NCBI GenBank assembly: GCA_019800895.1 | Contig: JAHVKF010000001.1 | Coordinates: 1 to 64,000, forward strand | DNA length: 64,000 nt | Origin: Halomonas denitrificans | GTDB taxonomy: Bacteria; Pseudomonadota; Gammaproteobacteria; Xanthomonadales; Wenzhouxiangellaceae | Reading direction: 5' to 3' | Part shown: piece by piece, positions 8,091 through 15,907 of the stretch | How the letters are laid out: every line of letters starts with the position of its first letter | Position numbering within the stretch: the stretch's first letter is position 1 | Notes under the pieces: generated by a model | Told to the model about the DNA's origin: nothing | Seen by the model: the letters and a program-made list of their open reading frames with translations, nothing else | Database searches by the model: none | Program-made: the position numbers and the translations under genes

Positions 8091-8600
8091 ATGAAGAAGC
8101 TTGTCCTTGCCGTTGCGACCCTGGCCTTCCTCGCCGCCTGTGCATCGTCGCCGTCCGACCGCGCGCCGGAGCCGATCGCGGAGCCCGCCGCGGCCGCCGA
8201 AGCGCCGCGCATCGTCGAGACCGACGAGTTCCTCGTCTTCCTCGACACCCTGCAGGCCGATATCGAGGTCGGCGAGCCGCGCGAACTGACGAGCCTGGAG
8301 CGGCGCCGGGTGAACGAACTGGCCGACGAACTGCGTGAGATGCTGTCGGACGTGGAATCGGTGGAACAGCTCAACAACAACGCGCAGATCGACGTCTACA
8401 ACACGACCCAGGCCCTTTGGAGCACCGTCGTCGGTCGCGCCGAGGACCAGGTCATCTGCCGTCGCGAGCACCGCGTGGGCACGAACTTCAAGTCGACGCG
8501 CTGCCGCACGGTGGAGCAGATCCGCGAAGACCAGCGCCAGGCGGCACGCTACCTCCAGGGTGTCGGCCCGGGCCCGATGCCGAAGAAAGGCGTTCAGTAA
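8091..8600 (+). CDS. Hypothetical lipoprotein, paralogue A
   Basis: 169-residue exported lipoprotein. A signal peptide ends in the lipobox FLAAC (cysteine near residue 17), followed by a Pro/Ala/Glu-rich linker to about residue 40. A helical, acidic region then leads to a conserved C-terminal segment with two cysteines, ICRREHRVGTNF and TRCRTVEQIR, and finally GPGPMPKKG. The serine after the cysteine suggests outer-membrane sorting. Residues 45-169 align along their whole length with the next gene, so the pair is a tandem duplication. The cysteine-bearing tail motif recurs in small gammaproteobacterial lipoproteins of unknown role. CGGAGAG precedes the ATG. Confidence 0.82.
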   Translation: MKKLVLAVATLAFLAACASSPSDRAPEPIAEPAAAAEAPRIVETDEFLVFLDTLQADIEVGEPRELTSLERRRVNELADELREMLSDVESVEQLNNNAQIDVYNTTQALWSTVVGRAEDQVICRREHRVGTNFKSTRCRTVEQIREDQRQAARYLQGVGPGPMPKKGVQ

Positions 8601-8678
8601 GTCGTAACGAACGGTCGAGCCGGGCAGGGCGTCACGCGCCTGCCTGCTGGTCCGAGGGCACGAGCCCAGCCGACGAAG

Positions 8679-8699
8679 CGCCCGCCCTGCGGGCGTTTC
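8679..8699 (+). terminator. Rho-independent terminator after lipoprotein A
   Basis: Stem CGCCCGC / GCGGGCG with a 3-nt loop, followed by TTTCT. It sits 80 bp after the first lipoprotein, so the two paralogues are probably separate transcripts. A second promoter with a TATGCT -10-like box lies just before the next gene. Confidence 0.7.
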
Positions 8700-8783
8700 T
8701 CGTTTCCGGCGCCCGCGGAAGGAAATCGCGATTTCAGCACGATTCGGCTATGCTGGACGCTCGTCGCAACGGAGGAGTCGATC

Positions 8784-9278
8784 ATGAATCGAGTAGTCGT
8801 CGCCTTTCTATTGGTGCTGTTTCTTGCCGCCTGTGCGTCCAGCGGGCCCCGGCCCGAAGCGGAAGCGGAAACCGCCGAGGCCGAATCGGAAGTCGTTTCG
8901 CCCGAGCAGTTCATCGCGTGGTTGAACGATCTGGAGGCGAGCCTCGAGGTCGGCGAGCCGCGCGCGCTCAACGCATCCGAGATGCGCGAGGTGGATCTCC
9001 TGGCCGACGAGCTGCGAGGGCTACTGAACGGCGTTGACGATATCGCCGCGCTGAATCCCAACCAGCAGGCCATGATCTTCAACAAGTCGCAAAAGCTCTG
9101 GGGCGTGGTCAGCGGCCAGGAAGCCGAACAGGTCGTCTGCCGACGCGAACGGCAGGCGGGAACGAACTTCCAGCGTACGACCTGCCGCAGCGTCGCGGAG
9201 TTGCGACGCGAGGATCGCGAGACCCAGATGTGGCTCCGCCAGATTCGCGGGCCGGGACCGATGCCGAGCGGAGGCTGA
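8784..9278 (+). CDS. Hypothetical lipoprotein, paralogue B
   Basis: 164-residue lipoprotein, paralogous to the previous gene. The signal peptide ends in lipobox FLAAC|A near residue 17, followed by an acidic Glu/Ala linker. The shared core reads VGEPRALNASEMREVDLLADELRGLL, the shared tail VCRRERQAGTNF and TTCRSVAELR, ending GPGPMPSGG. GGAGGAG lies close before the ATG. It runs convergently into the pilus operon, with 47 bp between stops that include a tight TGGGCC-AC-GGCCCA hairpin. I cannot assign a function. Confidence 0.82.
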   Translation: MNRVVVAFLLVLFLAACASSGPRPEAEAETAEAESEVVSPEQFIAWLNDLEASLEVGEPRALNASEMREVDLLADELRGLLNGVDDIAALNPNQQAMIFNKSQKLWGVVSGQEAEQVVCRRERQAGTNFQRTTCRSVAELRREDRETQMWLRQIRGPGPMPSGG

Positions 9279-9325
9279 TGGCCTCGAAGCTCGATGGGCC
9301 ACGGCCCAGCCTGTATCGCTGAGCG

Positions 9326-9760
9326 TCAGAAATTCACCGTGACCACGATCAGGTCGCTGTAGCTTCCGATCATCGGATTCTGCAGCGCGAAGATCCTGCC
9401 GTACACCACGTGGTCGGTCGGGGTTGGCGCACCGGATCCAGCGAGCGTCTGGGTCGCTCCCGTACCGTCGCCCGCTACGATCGTGTAGGTGGGCGATGTG
9501 TAGATGTTGTACTGCAGCGTGTCGTCGATGCTCGACATCGATCGAAGGGTGAAGTTGCCCGATTGGCCGGCATCGAGTTCGACCGTGTAGGGAGTCGGAC
9601 AGTCCACGGTGATCGTGGCGGTGCTGTCGCGATGCAGAGCGTCGAAGGGATCGTAGCTCCCGAAGGCAAGGCCGCTGGCGGAGACGGTGCAGCAACGAGC
9701 TGCCGCGGAGGCCCCGAGTAGCGTCAGCGCGATGACGGATCGGAGGGTCGTTGTCATCAT
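9326..9760 (-). CDS. Spore coat U (SCPU) domain protein, last gene of pilus operon
   Basis: 144-residue secreted protein with a signal peptide (cleavage near ASAAA-RCC) and the SCPU domain: CTVSASGLAFGSYDPF, VDCPTPYTVELDAG, then GRIFALQNPMIGSYSDLIVVTVNF. The final strand pattern GSYSDLIVVTV is characteristic and probably acts as a donor strand. By position after the usher it resembles the tip adhesin of Csu-type pili, though it has only one SCPU domain whereas CsuE has two. The ATG overlaps the usher stop (ATGA). Two adjacent cysteines (CC) at the mature N-terminus are unusual. Confidence 0.88.
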   Translation of the reverse strand: MMTTTLRSVIALTLLGASAAARCCTVSASGLAFGSYDPFDALHRDSTATITVDCPTPYTVELDAGQSGNFTLRSMSSIDDTLQYNIYTSPTYTIVAGDGTGATQTLAGSGAPTPTDHVVYGRIFALQNPMIGSYSDLIVVTVNF

Positions 9761-12612
9761 TGGCTCCGGCAGATCTGCGTACCGAGGTCGAGCAGCGGAT
9801 CCTGGCTCGGCGGCGCATGAAGTTCGATGATGCATTCTCCCTCCTCCAGCGTGATCGTGAAACGGTTGGTGCGGGACAGTCCGGACACGAAGGTTCGACC
9901 TTCCCGACCGATCGCCCAGGCCCGCCCGTTCCCGTCGAGAATGCGTGTGCCCGGTGGTGGTGGCCGGCCCGAATCGAGAACGACGCGGAACCGCGCATCG
10001 AGCGAGCGACGGATGGGGAAGTCCGCGACCGTACCGCTTCGCCAGTTCGGCACGACCTCGGTCTCGAGGTCGTCGATATCGGCGCCGATCGGCAGGTCGC
10101 CCTGTTCGACGCGCAAGCGGTTCCGCTCGTACGGTCGGAGACCGGGAATCAGGAGTCGGCCGTCCGCGCCGGTTCGGCCGATCAGCTGATGGTCGAGATA
10201 GACTCGGACGTCCTCGAAATCGCCGACCCGGGCAACGGCAAAGCTGTCCCGCACGGGAAGACTCGCGAACGTCGAGTCGGCCATCCAGACCAGACCGCCC
10301 GCCGCCGAGATCCGCCCGGAGTTCCGACCGGATCGTCGCGCGGCTTCCAGCGTCCATCGGCCCTGGGTGGTTTGCCAGGCCAGGGAGGCGCGAAGTCGCT
10401 CCTCCTCGGCCCGGTCCCACTCGAGCTCGTACCCGAACCCGGGGCCGACCGGCAGGTTCCTGCGCACTCGGGCGCCGAAGCGCTCCCTTCCGTCCGCGCT
10501 TCCGACACCGAGGGCGAGACTCGTCCTCGGATTCGACAACGGGACGGTCAGGCGCAGATCGAGGGCGAGATCGTCCTGCTCGAAGTCGTGTACTGCCGCG
10601 AGATTCACGAATCCGATCGCGTCGATCCGTCGAGAGTAGCGAAGAGTCGCCAACCGGAGATCCGGACGATCACGCTGATCGCGGTGGGACAGGGAAAGTC
10701 CCAGGGAACCGCCGAGGATCTCGCGGGCGCTGACGGTCGCGAAGAGCTCACGGCTCGGGAGCTCACGGTCCGGGTCTGCACCGAGCCGTCTGAACCCTTC
10801 CGTTGCCCATCGCGCCTGGATCGACCCGAAGAAGCGTCGAGTCTGCCGCTGGAGCCCCAGCGACGCTTGCCAGCCGCTACCGGCGCGGCTGCCGTGACTC
10901 CACGCGGCATCGACCGTCATCAGACCGCCGAAGGGCGCCAGCCAGCTCATCCCCGCGCCGGCGGCGCCCCGTCCTTCGACGAGGTGGGCGTGCAGTGCCG
11001 CCGTCGCGCGGTCGGTGAGGCCGTAGCGATGGTTTACCGCCGCGAAGTACGGCCCGTAGTCGAAGCTGGTCGACCCGTAGCGCTCGCGGATCCGCCCGAA
11101 CGAGACGTTCCAGTCGCTCAGCCCTTCGCGGAGCTGCTCGGGACGCGCGTAGAAACTGCGAGTGATCACGCGCTGGCGCCCGAGCAGGTCGGTGATCACG
11201 AGACGTGCCTCACCGGTACCGGTGACCAGGGGGATTCGCTCGATGTCGAAGGGGCCGGGATCGACTCGGTCGCGGAAGCGCAGGGCGTCGTCGACGTACA
11301 GTTCGATGGTCGAAGGCAGTTCGGCTTCTGCGTCCAGCGACAGGAACGGCGTGGTCACGAGTTGAGGGTGCAGGTCGAAATTGTTGCCCCACCGGATGCC
11401 ACCGAATCGAACGTTTCCGGCCCATTCGGGCGATCCCGTCACCGTGTCGCCGAGTTCGAGCGTGCGGAGCGACGCGGGGTCGTCCCGGCGGAAACGGGTC
11501 TCGAGCCGCACGAAGTCGAACCGATCGGATCCGGAACCGGCCTCGGCCAGCGCGTCGGACGTGAGACTTCCCCAGCGACCGAATGCTCCGAGCTCGAGCA
11601 AGGCGCCTGCGGAGCCGGCGTCGGAATCCCGCCGCGCCGTTACGTCATAGTTCAGGAACAGGCCCGGGGCCGTTGGCGTCGGAACGGGCCGAGACGGTCC
11701 CGGGGGCGTGATCGTGTTCCCTTCGAAGGCGTTCGCAGGGGCCGTCAGTTCGAGCGTGAGCCTCCGGGGGTCGAAGTCGGCCGCGATCCCCATTCGTTGC
11801 AGGGAGAACCACTCCCGACCATTGCGTGTGCGGTCCGGCCGATCCGGAACCGCCAGTCCGAACGTGAGCAGATCGTCGCCGGCGACCAGGAACCCGTCCG
11901 AGTCGCGCAGGACGAGAATGGAAACCGTTCCTGCTCGCTGATTGACCCCGGCCTCGACCCAGAGAAAGTCCTCGCGCGGAGACTCCGCCTGCGCTTCCGT
12001 ATCGGTCGATGTCGGCATCCCGACCGGTTTCCGCGAGGGCGGCTGCGGTCGAGTGTTCCGAACGGGCGACGACGCGGGTGGCGAGAAATCGAAGACCAGC
12101 CGGTGACCGAATCCTTCCATCGGTGCCAGCCGGAAACTGCGCATCGAGACGTCGGGAAGAAATTTCAGTGCGATCCGCCCGTTCGAGTCGCGCGCCGACT
12201 GGATTGCATCGACGCTCTGCAGCCACGGGCCGGGAAGCGCAGCCGGGACGGGCAGGGCGTTTCGCAACTCTGCCGTGGAAATTCCGGCGATGTCGAGGGC
12301 GTACTCGGCCAGGCCGGCCTCGGCGGTCCGTTCCTCGACCTCGACGTCGATGGGGCGAGTCGTCTCGATGACCAGGCGAGTGCGACCGCGATCCTGCCCG
12401 AACCGGATATCGACGATAGGCGACGACCCGCCCTCGGAAGAGGGGCCCGGGAGGGTTGCCGCAGCAACCGTGGCCGCAAACTGGCCGTGGGCTGGCGTTC
12501 GGTCGACGGATGCCGTCGAGCGAGTCGCGTCGGGTCCGGCCGGAACGGCGGTCGCCAACAGCGGGGTGACGGACAGGAGCAGACCGAGGGCTCGACGGGA
12601 CAAGGCCTGCAT
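9757..12612 (-). CDS. Outer-membrane usher with N-terminal AMIN-like domain
   Basis: 951-residue usher that would form the outer-membrane pore for SCPU subunits. After a signal peptide (about 1-24) comes a ~115-residue segment (about 64-178). It starts VDIRFGQDRGRTRLVIETT and ends FRLAPMEGFGHRLVFDFSP, closely matching the AMIN domain of E. coli AmiC (…FALAPVAGFKERLVMDLYP). AMIN domains bind peptidoglycan. A Pro/Ser linker follows, then the usher proper from about residue 215: NTD-like segment, beta barrel with repeated aromatic strands (LFLNYDVTARRD, GNVRFGGIRWGNN), plug region (ELYVDDALRFRD) and C-terminal domains ending in IELHAPPSQD. The start at 12612 is 14 bp after the chaperone stop. 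The AMIN assignment is by eye and should be checked structurally. Confidence 0.87.
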   Translation of the reverse strand: MQALSRRALGLLLSVTPLLATAVPAGPDATRSTASVDRTPAHGQFAATVAAATLPGPSSEGGSSPIVDIRFGQDRGRTRLVIETTRPIDVEVEERTAEAGLAEYALDIAGISTAELRNALPVPAALPGPWLQSVDAIQSARDSNGRIALKFLPDVSMRSFRLAPMEGFGHRLVFDFSPPASSPVRNTRPQPPSRKPVGMPTSTDTEAQAESPREDFLWVEAGVNQRAGTVSILVLRDSDGFLVAGDDLLTFGLAVPDRPDRTRNGREWFSLQRMGIAADFDPRRLTLELTAPANAFEGNTITPPGPSRPVPTPTAPGLFLNYDVTARRDSDAGSAGALLELGAFGRWGSLTSDALAEAGSGSDRFDFVRLETRFRRDDPASLRTLELGDTVTGSPEWAGNVRFGGIRWGNNFDLHPQLVTTPFLSLDAEAELPSTIELYVDDALRFRDRVDPGPFDIERIPLVTGTGEARLVITDLLGRQRVITRSFYARPEQLREGLSDWNVSFGRIRERYGSTSFDYGPYFAAVNHRYGLTDRATAALHAHLVEGRGAAGAGMSWLAPFGGLMTVDAAWSHGSRAGSGWQASLGLQRQTRRFFGSIQARWATEGFRRLGADPDRELPSRELFATVSAREILGGSLGLSLSHRDQRDRPDLRLATLRYSRRIDAIGFVNLAAVHDFEQDDLALDLRLTVPLSNPRTSLALGVGSADGRERFGARVRRNLPVGPGFGYELEWDRAEEERLRASLAWQTTQGRWTLEAARRSGRNSGRISAAGGLVWMADSTFASLPVRDSFAVARVGDFEDVRVYLDHQLIGRTGADGRLLIPGLRPYERNRLRVEQGDLPIGADIDDLETEVVPNWRSGTVADFPIRRSLDARFRVVLDSGRPPPPGTRILDGNGRAWAIGREGRTFVSGLSRTNRFTITLEEGECIIELHAPPSQDPLLDLGTQICRSQ

Positions 12613-12626
12613 CTTCGATGTCTCGC

Positions 12627-13367
12627 TCAATCGGCGCGGGGTTGCGCTTCGATCGGGTGGCCGTTCACGCGCGCTTCGACGCGGGCGGCCTCGGATGCCG
12701 GGACCGGACCGTCGAGGGGAATCCTGCGCGTCGCGCCCGGCAGCACATAGAACATGTCGGAACGGATCGACGCATCGCCCGCATTCTTGATGGTCAGGTC
12801 CGTCACCTTGGCGTGGCCGTTGCCGGCATTGGTGACAACCAGCTCCGTTGCACGGTCGGAAGACCGCTCCAGCCGCCATTGAAGGGCAGGGCGCGGCTCG
12901 AACTCCGCCGGACGCACGAACACCGGGAGGCTCAGCCGGACCAGCATTCGCAATCCGTTGACGCTCGCAGCCTCTTCGTCGGGCAATTCCTGGATGAAGA
13001 GGCGATAGCTGGATTCGATCCCGTCGGTGATGGCGCGGTTGGCCAGTCCGACCCGAATGACCTGCTCTTCGCCTGCCGGAAGAATGAACACCGGCGGAGA
13101 CACCAGCAAGTCCGGCGTCGGCTCGAACTGATCGCTACCGCCGGATTGGGACCACTCGGCAAGCTCGATCTCGAACGCGATTTCGCGGTCGCTGCCGTTC
13201 TTCAGGTGCAGAGCGGCGATCGGCTGCTCGGCGTCGAGATCGACACGGGTCGGGCTGATCTGGAGCCCCGACGCTGCCGCCGGTGAGGACGCCGAAAGGG
13301 CCGCCCAAGCCGCAATTACCGGGCCGCACAGGGCGGCCCGGATGGAGCGGGTTGCAAGGAATTGCAT
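12627..13367 (-). CDS. PapD-like periplasmic pilus chaperone
   Basis: 246-residue periplasmic chaperone of the archaic chaperone-usher class. A signal peptide ends around SSPAAAS. The first immunoglobulin-like domain has LQISPTRVDLDAEQP, PVFILPAGEEQVIRVGL (the G1 donor strand and its approach) and YRLFIQELP. The second domain carries TELVVTNAGNGHAKVTDL. It would hold SCPU subunits in the periplasm and deliver them to the usher. The start codon overlaps the major subunit stop by one base. Confidence 0.9.
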   Translation of the reverse strand: MQFLATRSIRAALCGPVIAAWAALSASSPAAASGLQISPTRVDLDAEQPIAALHLKNGSDREIAFEIELAEWSQSGGSDQFEPTPDLLVSPPVFILPAGEEQVIRVGLANRAITDGIESSYRLFIQELPDEEAASVNGLRMLVRLSLPVFVRPAEFEPRPALQWRLERSSDRATELVVTNAGNGHAKVTDLTIKNAGDASIRSDMFYVLPGATRRIPLDGPVPASEAARVEARVNGHPIEAQPRAD

Positions 13368-13843
13368 CACCAGTAGACGGTTGCCGTAACCGTTTCGGAG
13401 TAGCTGCCGATCGGTGCCGTCGTCTGGTTGGGGTCGATCCTTCCGTAGACGGTCAGGTTCTGCTGGGTTCCGTCCGCGGTGACTGCAACGCGATCGACTC
13501 CGGCGGTGTCGCCCCAGGACGTGGTGTGGCCGGCGTCGGAATACAGGCCGTAGGTCAAGGTGCCCGAGGCACCATCGCTCATGCTGCCGGTGTAGGCCAG
13601 GCCGACGTTCGTGCCCGACATCCCGTTCGAACAGGTGACGGCGACGGTGGTCGTGCCCGTAACGGCAGCGGCGGTCACGGGATCGTAGCTGCCGAACGCA
13701 AGCGAGGAGCTCGAGGAAATGCTGCAGGTCGAGGCGACGGTCGCCGTCACATCGAAGGTACTCGAGTCGCTCTGGGCGAATGCACCGCAGGAAAGGGTGA
13801 GCAGCAGGACAGCTGCGGCGAAGTTGCGAATGTTGGTACGCAT
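13367..13843 (-). CDS. Spore coat U (SCPU) domain protein, probable major pilin
   Basis: 158-residue secreted subunit. The signal peptide ends at CGAFA-QS. The mature protein starts with a donor-strand-like STFDVTATVASTC, then LAFGSYDPVTAAAV, VAVTCSNGMSGTN and GRIDPNQTTAPIGSYSETVTATVYW. It is the first gene of the operon, so it probably encodes the main shaft subunit, like CsuA/B. GGAGGA sits six bases before the ATG, a strong site that lies in the 3' arm of a predicted hairpin (13851-13895). Confidence 0.9.
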   Translation of the reverse strand: MRTNIRNFAAAVLLLTLSCGAFAQSDSSTFDVTATVASTCSISSSSSLAFGSYDPVTAAAVTGTTTVAVTCSNGMSGTNVGLAYTGSMSDGASGTLTYGLYSDAGHTTSWGDTAGVDRVAVTADGTQQNLTVYGRIDPNQTTAPIGSYSETVTATVYW

Positions 13844-13850
13844 GGGTGTT

Positions 13851-13895
13851 CCTCCATTTCAATCGGTCGAATGACAGTGGATGAAATGCTGGAGG
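13851..13895 (-). promoter_or_regulatory. Hairpin sequestering the pilin Shine-Dalgarno
   Basis: In the minus-strand transcript, CCUCC-agc-AUUUCA pairs with UGAAAU-GGAGG: eleven base pairs with a 3-nt bulge and a 20-nt loop. The 3' arm contains the GGAGG ribosome site of the first pilus gene. Folding would therefore block initiation. It lies about 120 nt downstream of the predicted c-di-GMP aptamer and is a candidate for its expression platform. A second hairpin (AATCGTG/CACGATT, 13909-13926) lies between them. Confidence 0.65.
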
Positions 13896-14014
13896 CAGAC
13901 ACAATGCCAATCGTGACTCCACGATTTCCTGAACGCATGGTCCCGGAGGTGGAGTTCGAGTTGCGAAACACGGACTTGGACGAGTACGTCATCGAACGCG
14001 TTCGCTGTACGTTT

Positions 14015-14098
14015 GGCGGCCCCTCGATCATGAGACACCGAAGCGGCGTCTTGTAGACAGGTGGCTTTGCGTCGCCGCCTTTCGGCGGGTTTGCCTTT
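14015..14098 (-). promoter_or_regulatory. Class I cyclic-di-GMP (GEMM) riboswitch aptamer
   Basis: Read on the minus strand, the leader holds the GEMM-I core words in order: GGCAAACC, a stem CCGCC-GAAA-GGCGG closed by the GNRA tetraloop, and GACGCAAAGCC. A second helix follows, AGACGCCG-CUU-CGGUGUCU (8 bp), then a purine-rich junction and GGGGCCGCC, whose GCC can close P1 with the initial GGC. This order and spacing match the Vibrio cholerae Vc2 aptamer from memory. The aptamer lies about 170 nt before the first pilus gene and about 55 nt after a predicted promoter. It would make pilus synthesis respond to c-di-GMP; whether binding turns it on or off cannot be read. Confidence 0.82.
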
Positions 14099-14159
14099 TT
14101 CAGCACATTTCGAGCCGGATCCGGTCGGCGAGACCCCTTTTTTGGACCCGGCGGACCTA

Positions 14160-14189
14160 GTGATACCCGATTGAACCGGTGGTCGTCAA
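14160..14189 (-). promoter_or_regulatory. Predicted sigma-70 promoter for the pilus operon
   Basis: On the minus strand TTGACG (14189-14184) is separated by 18 bp from TATCAC (14165-14160). Transcription from about 14153 would give a leader of roughly 310 nt containing the whole riboswitch. The -10 box is only a partial match. Confidence 0.45.
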
Positions 14190-14614
14190 CACTCGATTTC
14201 GACGAGGTGTGACGCCCGTCTGGGTTTTCGGCCCGTAGTGACCAGAAGTTCCGCAAGTTCCTGATCGACCGATGCATTTCATGCCGGTTGACCACCGCCG
14301 GGAGGGGCCTGTCCGGCAGCCCCGCTAGAAACCCCGGGGCACGCATCGCGTCGGGCTGTGAACAACGGATTCCGCACACGTCGTTGCAGGAACGCGGGAG
14401 CGCGTGGCGAAGAACAGCCGCCCGCACACTATTGCGCATAATGTATATTATGGTAAATAAAGCGGCCGAATCCGGATCGAAGGCGCGTGATCCGTCGCAT
14501 CGATGGAGCCCTGGGCGCCCCTTTCCCGGCGGCCGTAGGCCCCCCTTCTTAGCCCTGCACGAAACGCCGCCCGCTGCCCGGGCGGTCCGAGTCCGCGAGC
14601 CCGTTTCGCTTGCG
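14190..14614. other. Intergenic region upstream of L,D-transpeptidase gene
   Basis: About 425 bp between the pilus promoter and the transpeptidase gene. A frame stays open on the plus strand from 14288, but its translation up to about 14614 looks non-genic. The notable content is a sharp AT-rich island at about 14430-14462 in otherwise GC-rich DNA, which contains a perfect palindrome. No RNA gene is recognised. Confidence 0.5.
14437..14452. promoter_or_regulatory. Palindrome CATAAT-GTAT-ATTATG in an AT-rich island
   Basis: A perfect 6-bp inverted repeat around a 4-bp centre within the AT-rich island, about 163 bp upstream of the chosen transpeptidase start. It includes TATATT/TATTAT words that could serve as a -10 element on either strand. 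It may be an operator overlapping a promoter for the transpeptidase gene; the regulator is unknown. Confidence 0.4.
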
Positions 14615-15646
14615 ATGGACTTCGAGGCAGGTATCATCCGCACGACCGCCCTCAACGACGAGGCTGCCCAAGTGATCTCCCGGTTCGAACGGCCCAGCGG
14701 ATGCAGGGCTCGCGCGCGAAGCCACGACGCCGCGCGCGCCGCTTGCGTGCTGCTACTGTTCGGTGCCGGTCTTCTCGGCCTCCAGTGCGCCGCGGCTGGA
14801 ATCGTCCAGGCTGCAGAGCGCGAAGCATCACGCACCGCAAACGGCTCGCCGGCCGAGTCGAGTTATCCGGACCCGCTTCACGCGCCGGTTCCGGAAGCCT
14901 GGTTCCTGCCGCCGAGCCCGGAACCGACACGCGACACGGAATCGGCGTCCGAAGACGATCCGGCACATCAGCGGCCGCTGGCGGCGTGGACGGAGCAGGC
15001 CGAGTACCTGCGGGCGCAACTCGGCCGGGCCGGTTTCCGGCTCGGTGATCGCACCCACCTTCGCATCTACAAGGAAAGCCGCGAGCTCGAAGTGCACCTG
15101 CTCCGTGACGGGAGTTTCGATCACTTCCGGACCTTCCGGATCTGCGCGATTTCCGGGTCGCTGGGGCCGAAGTTGCGGGAAGGCGATCTGCAGGCGCCCG
15201 AAGGCGTCTACCGGATCACGCGCGATCGCATGCATCCGACGTCGGACTTCCATCTCGCGTTCAACCTGGGGTTCCCGAACCCTCGCGACCGTGCGCTCGG
15301 TGCGACCGGGAGCAACATCATGATCCACGGCGGTTGCGCGTCGAACGGCTGCTTCGCGATGACCGACTATTACATGGAGCAACTCTGGGTGCTGGTCGAG
15401 GCTGCCCTCGATGCCGGCCAGTACGCCGTCGAGGTTCACGTGTTTCCGTTCCGCATGTCCGAAGAGAACCTGAGTCGTCATGCGGAGTCGCCGCACCGGG
15501 CGTTCTGGTCGACCCTCGTTCCGCTGGAGCGATACTTCCGTCGGACCGGCCATCCTCCGCTGATCGATCTCGACGGCCCGGAGTATCGCGTGCTCGGGGC
15601 GGCTCCTCGCGACGAAGCCGCACCCGCGTCGACCGCGGCGCCCTGA
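14615..15646 (+). CDS. YafK-like L,D-transpeptidase family protein
   Basis: 343 residues from the chosen ATG. A single membrane/signal segment lies around residues 45-65 (AACVLLLFGAGLLGL), then a Pro-rich linker, then a YkuD/YafK catalytic domain from about residue 125. This has THLRIYKESRELEVHLL, KLREGDLQAPEGVYRI and the active-site motif IMIHGGCASNGCFAM, with conserved histidine and catalytic cysteine. Such enzymes form or cut peptidoglycan L,D or lipoprotein cross-links; E. coli YafK (DpaA) releases Braun lipoprotein. The start is uncertain: in-frame ATG codons lie upstream at about 14444 and a GTG at about 14672, none with a clear ribosome site. Confidence 0.82.
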   Translation: MDFEAGIIRTTALNDEAAQVISRFERPSGCRARARSHDAARAACVLLLFGAGLLGLQCAAAGIVQAAEREASRTANGSPAESSYPDPLHAPVPEAWFLPPSPEPTRDTESASEDDPAHQRPLAAWTEQAEYLRAQLGRAGFRLGDRTHLRIYKESRELEVHLLRDGSFDHFRTFRICAISGSLGPKLREGDLQAPEGVYRITRDRMHPTSDFHLAFNLGFPNPRDRALGATGSNIMIHGGCASNGCFAMTDYYMEQLWVLVEAALDAGQYAVEVHVFPFRMSEENLSRHAESPHRAFWSTLVPLERYFRRTGHPPLIDLDGPEYRVLGAAPRDEAAPASTAAP

Positions 15647-15907
15647 CCGGACCGAAGGTCGTTCCATAGGCACTGCCTATGACGAACGGACGCGTCGCGG
15701 CGTACTGTACAAAGCGCGAATTCATCTCGATCGAGCCACTTTTTTTCAAGTAAACCGTTGATGTAACAACGGCTTACAAGATGTATGTGAGATGAAATCT
15801 CGAAACGTCCGGCGGGCGCTGATCGCATCCGGCCGACCGGACGTACACGCCCTGCCCCGAGCGCAAGCGGATTCCGGTTCAGCGAGTTTCTTGCGGCGGA
15901 ACAGGGG
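15647..15907. other. Convergent intergenic region with small inverted repeats
   Basis: 261 bp between two converging stops. It is relatively AT-rich around 15740-15800, with a seven-T run at 15741 and small hairpins CCGTTG-ATGTAA-CAACGG (15755-15772), TGTAA/TTACA (15762-15778) and GAGAT-GAA-ATCTC. A 105-codon plus-strand frame starts at 15792 but overlaps the arginine deiminase gene and looks like a shadow. No gene is supported. Confidence 0.4.

Noticed and set aside
9295-9308. TGGGCC-AC-GGCCCA as bidirectional terminator between converging genes
   Set aside because: A 2-nt loop is too tight for the full stem and there is no T-tract.
9751-12750. 999-codon plus-strand frame opposite the usher gene
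   Set aside because: The minus-strand product is an unmistakable usher with signal peptide and operon context. The antisense product has no domain.
14130-14150. T6 run after GGTC/GACC as a plus-strand terminator
   Set aside because: The stem has only four base pairs and no plus-strand gene precedes it.
14288-14614. Upstream extension of the L,D-transpeptidase frame
   Set aside because: The translation upstream of 14615 looks non-genic and includes the AT-rich island; a later start gives a more credible protein, although the exact start stays open.
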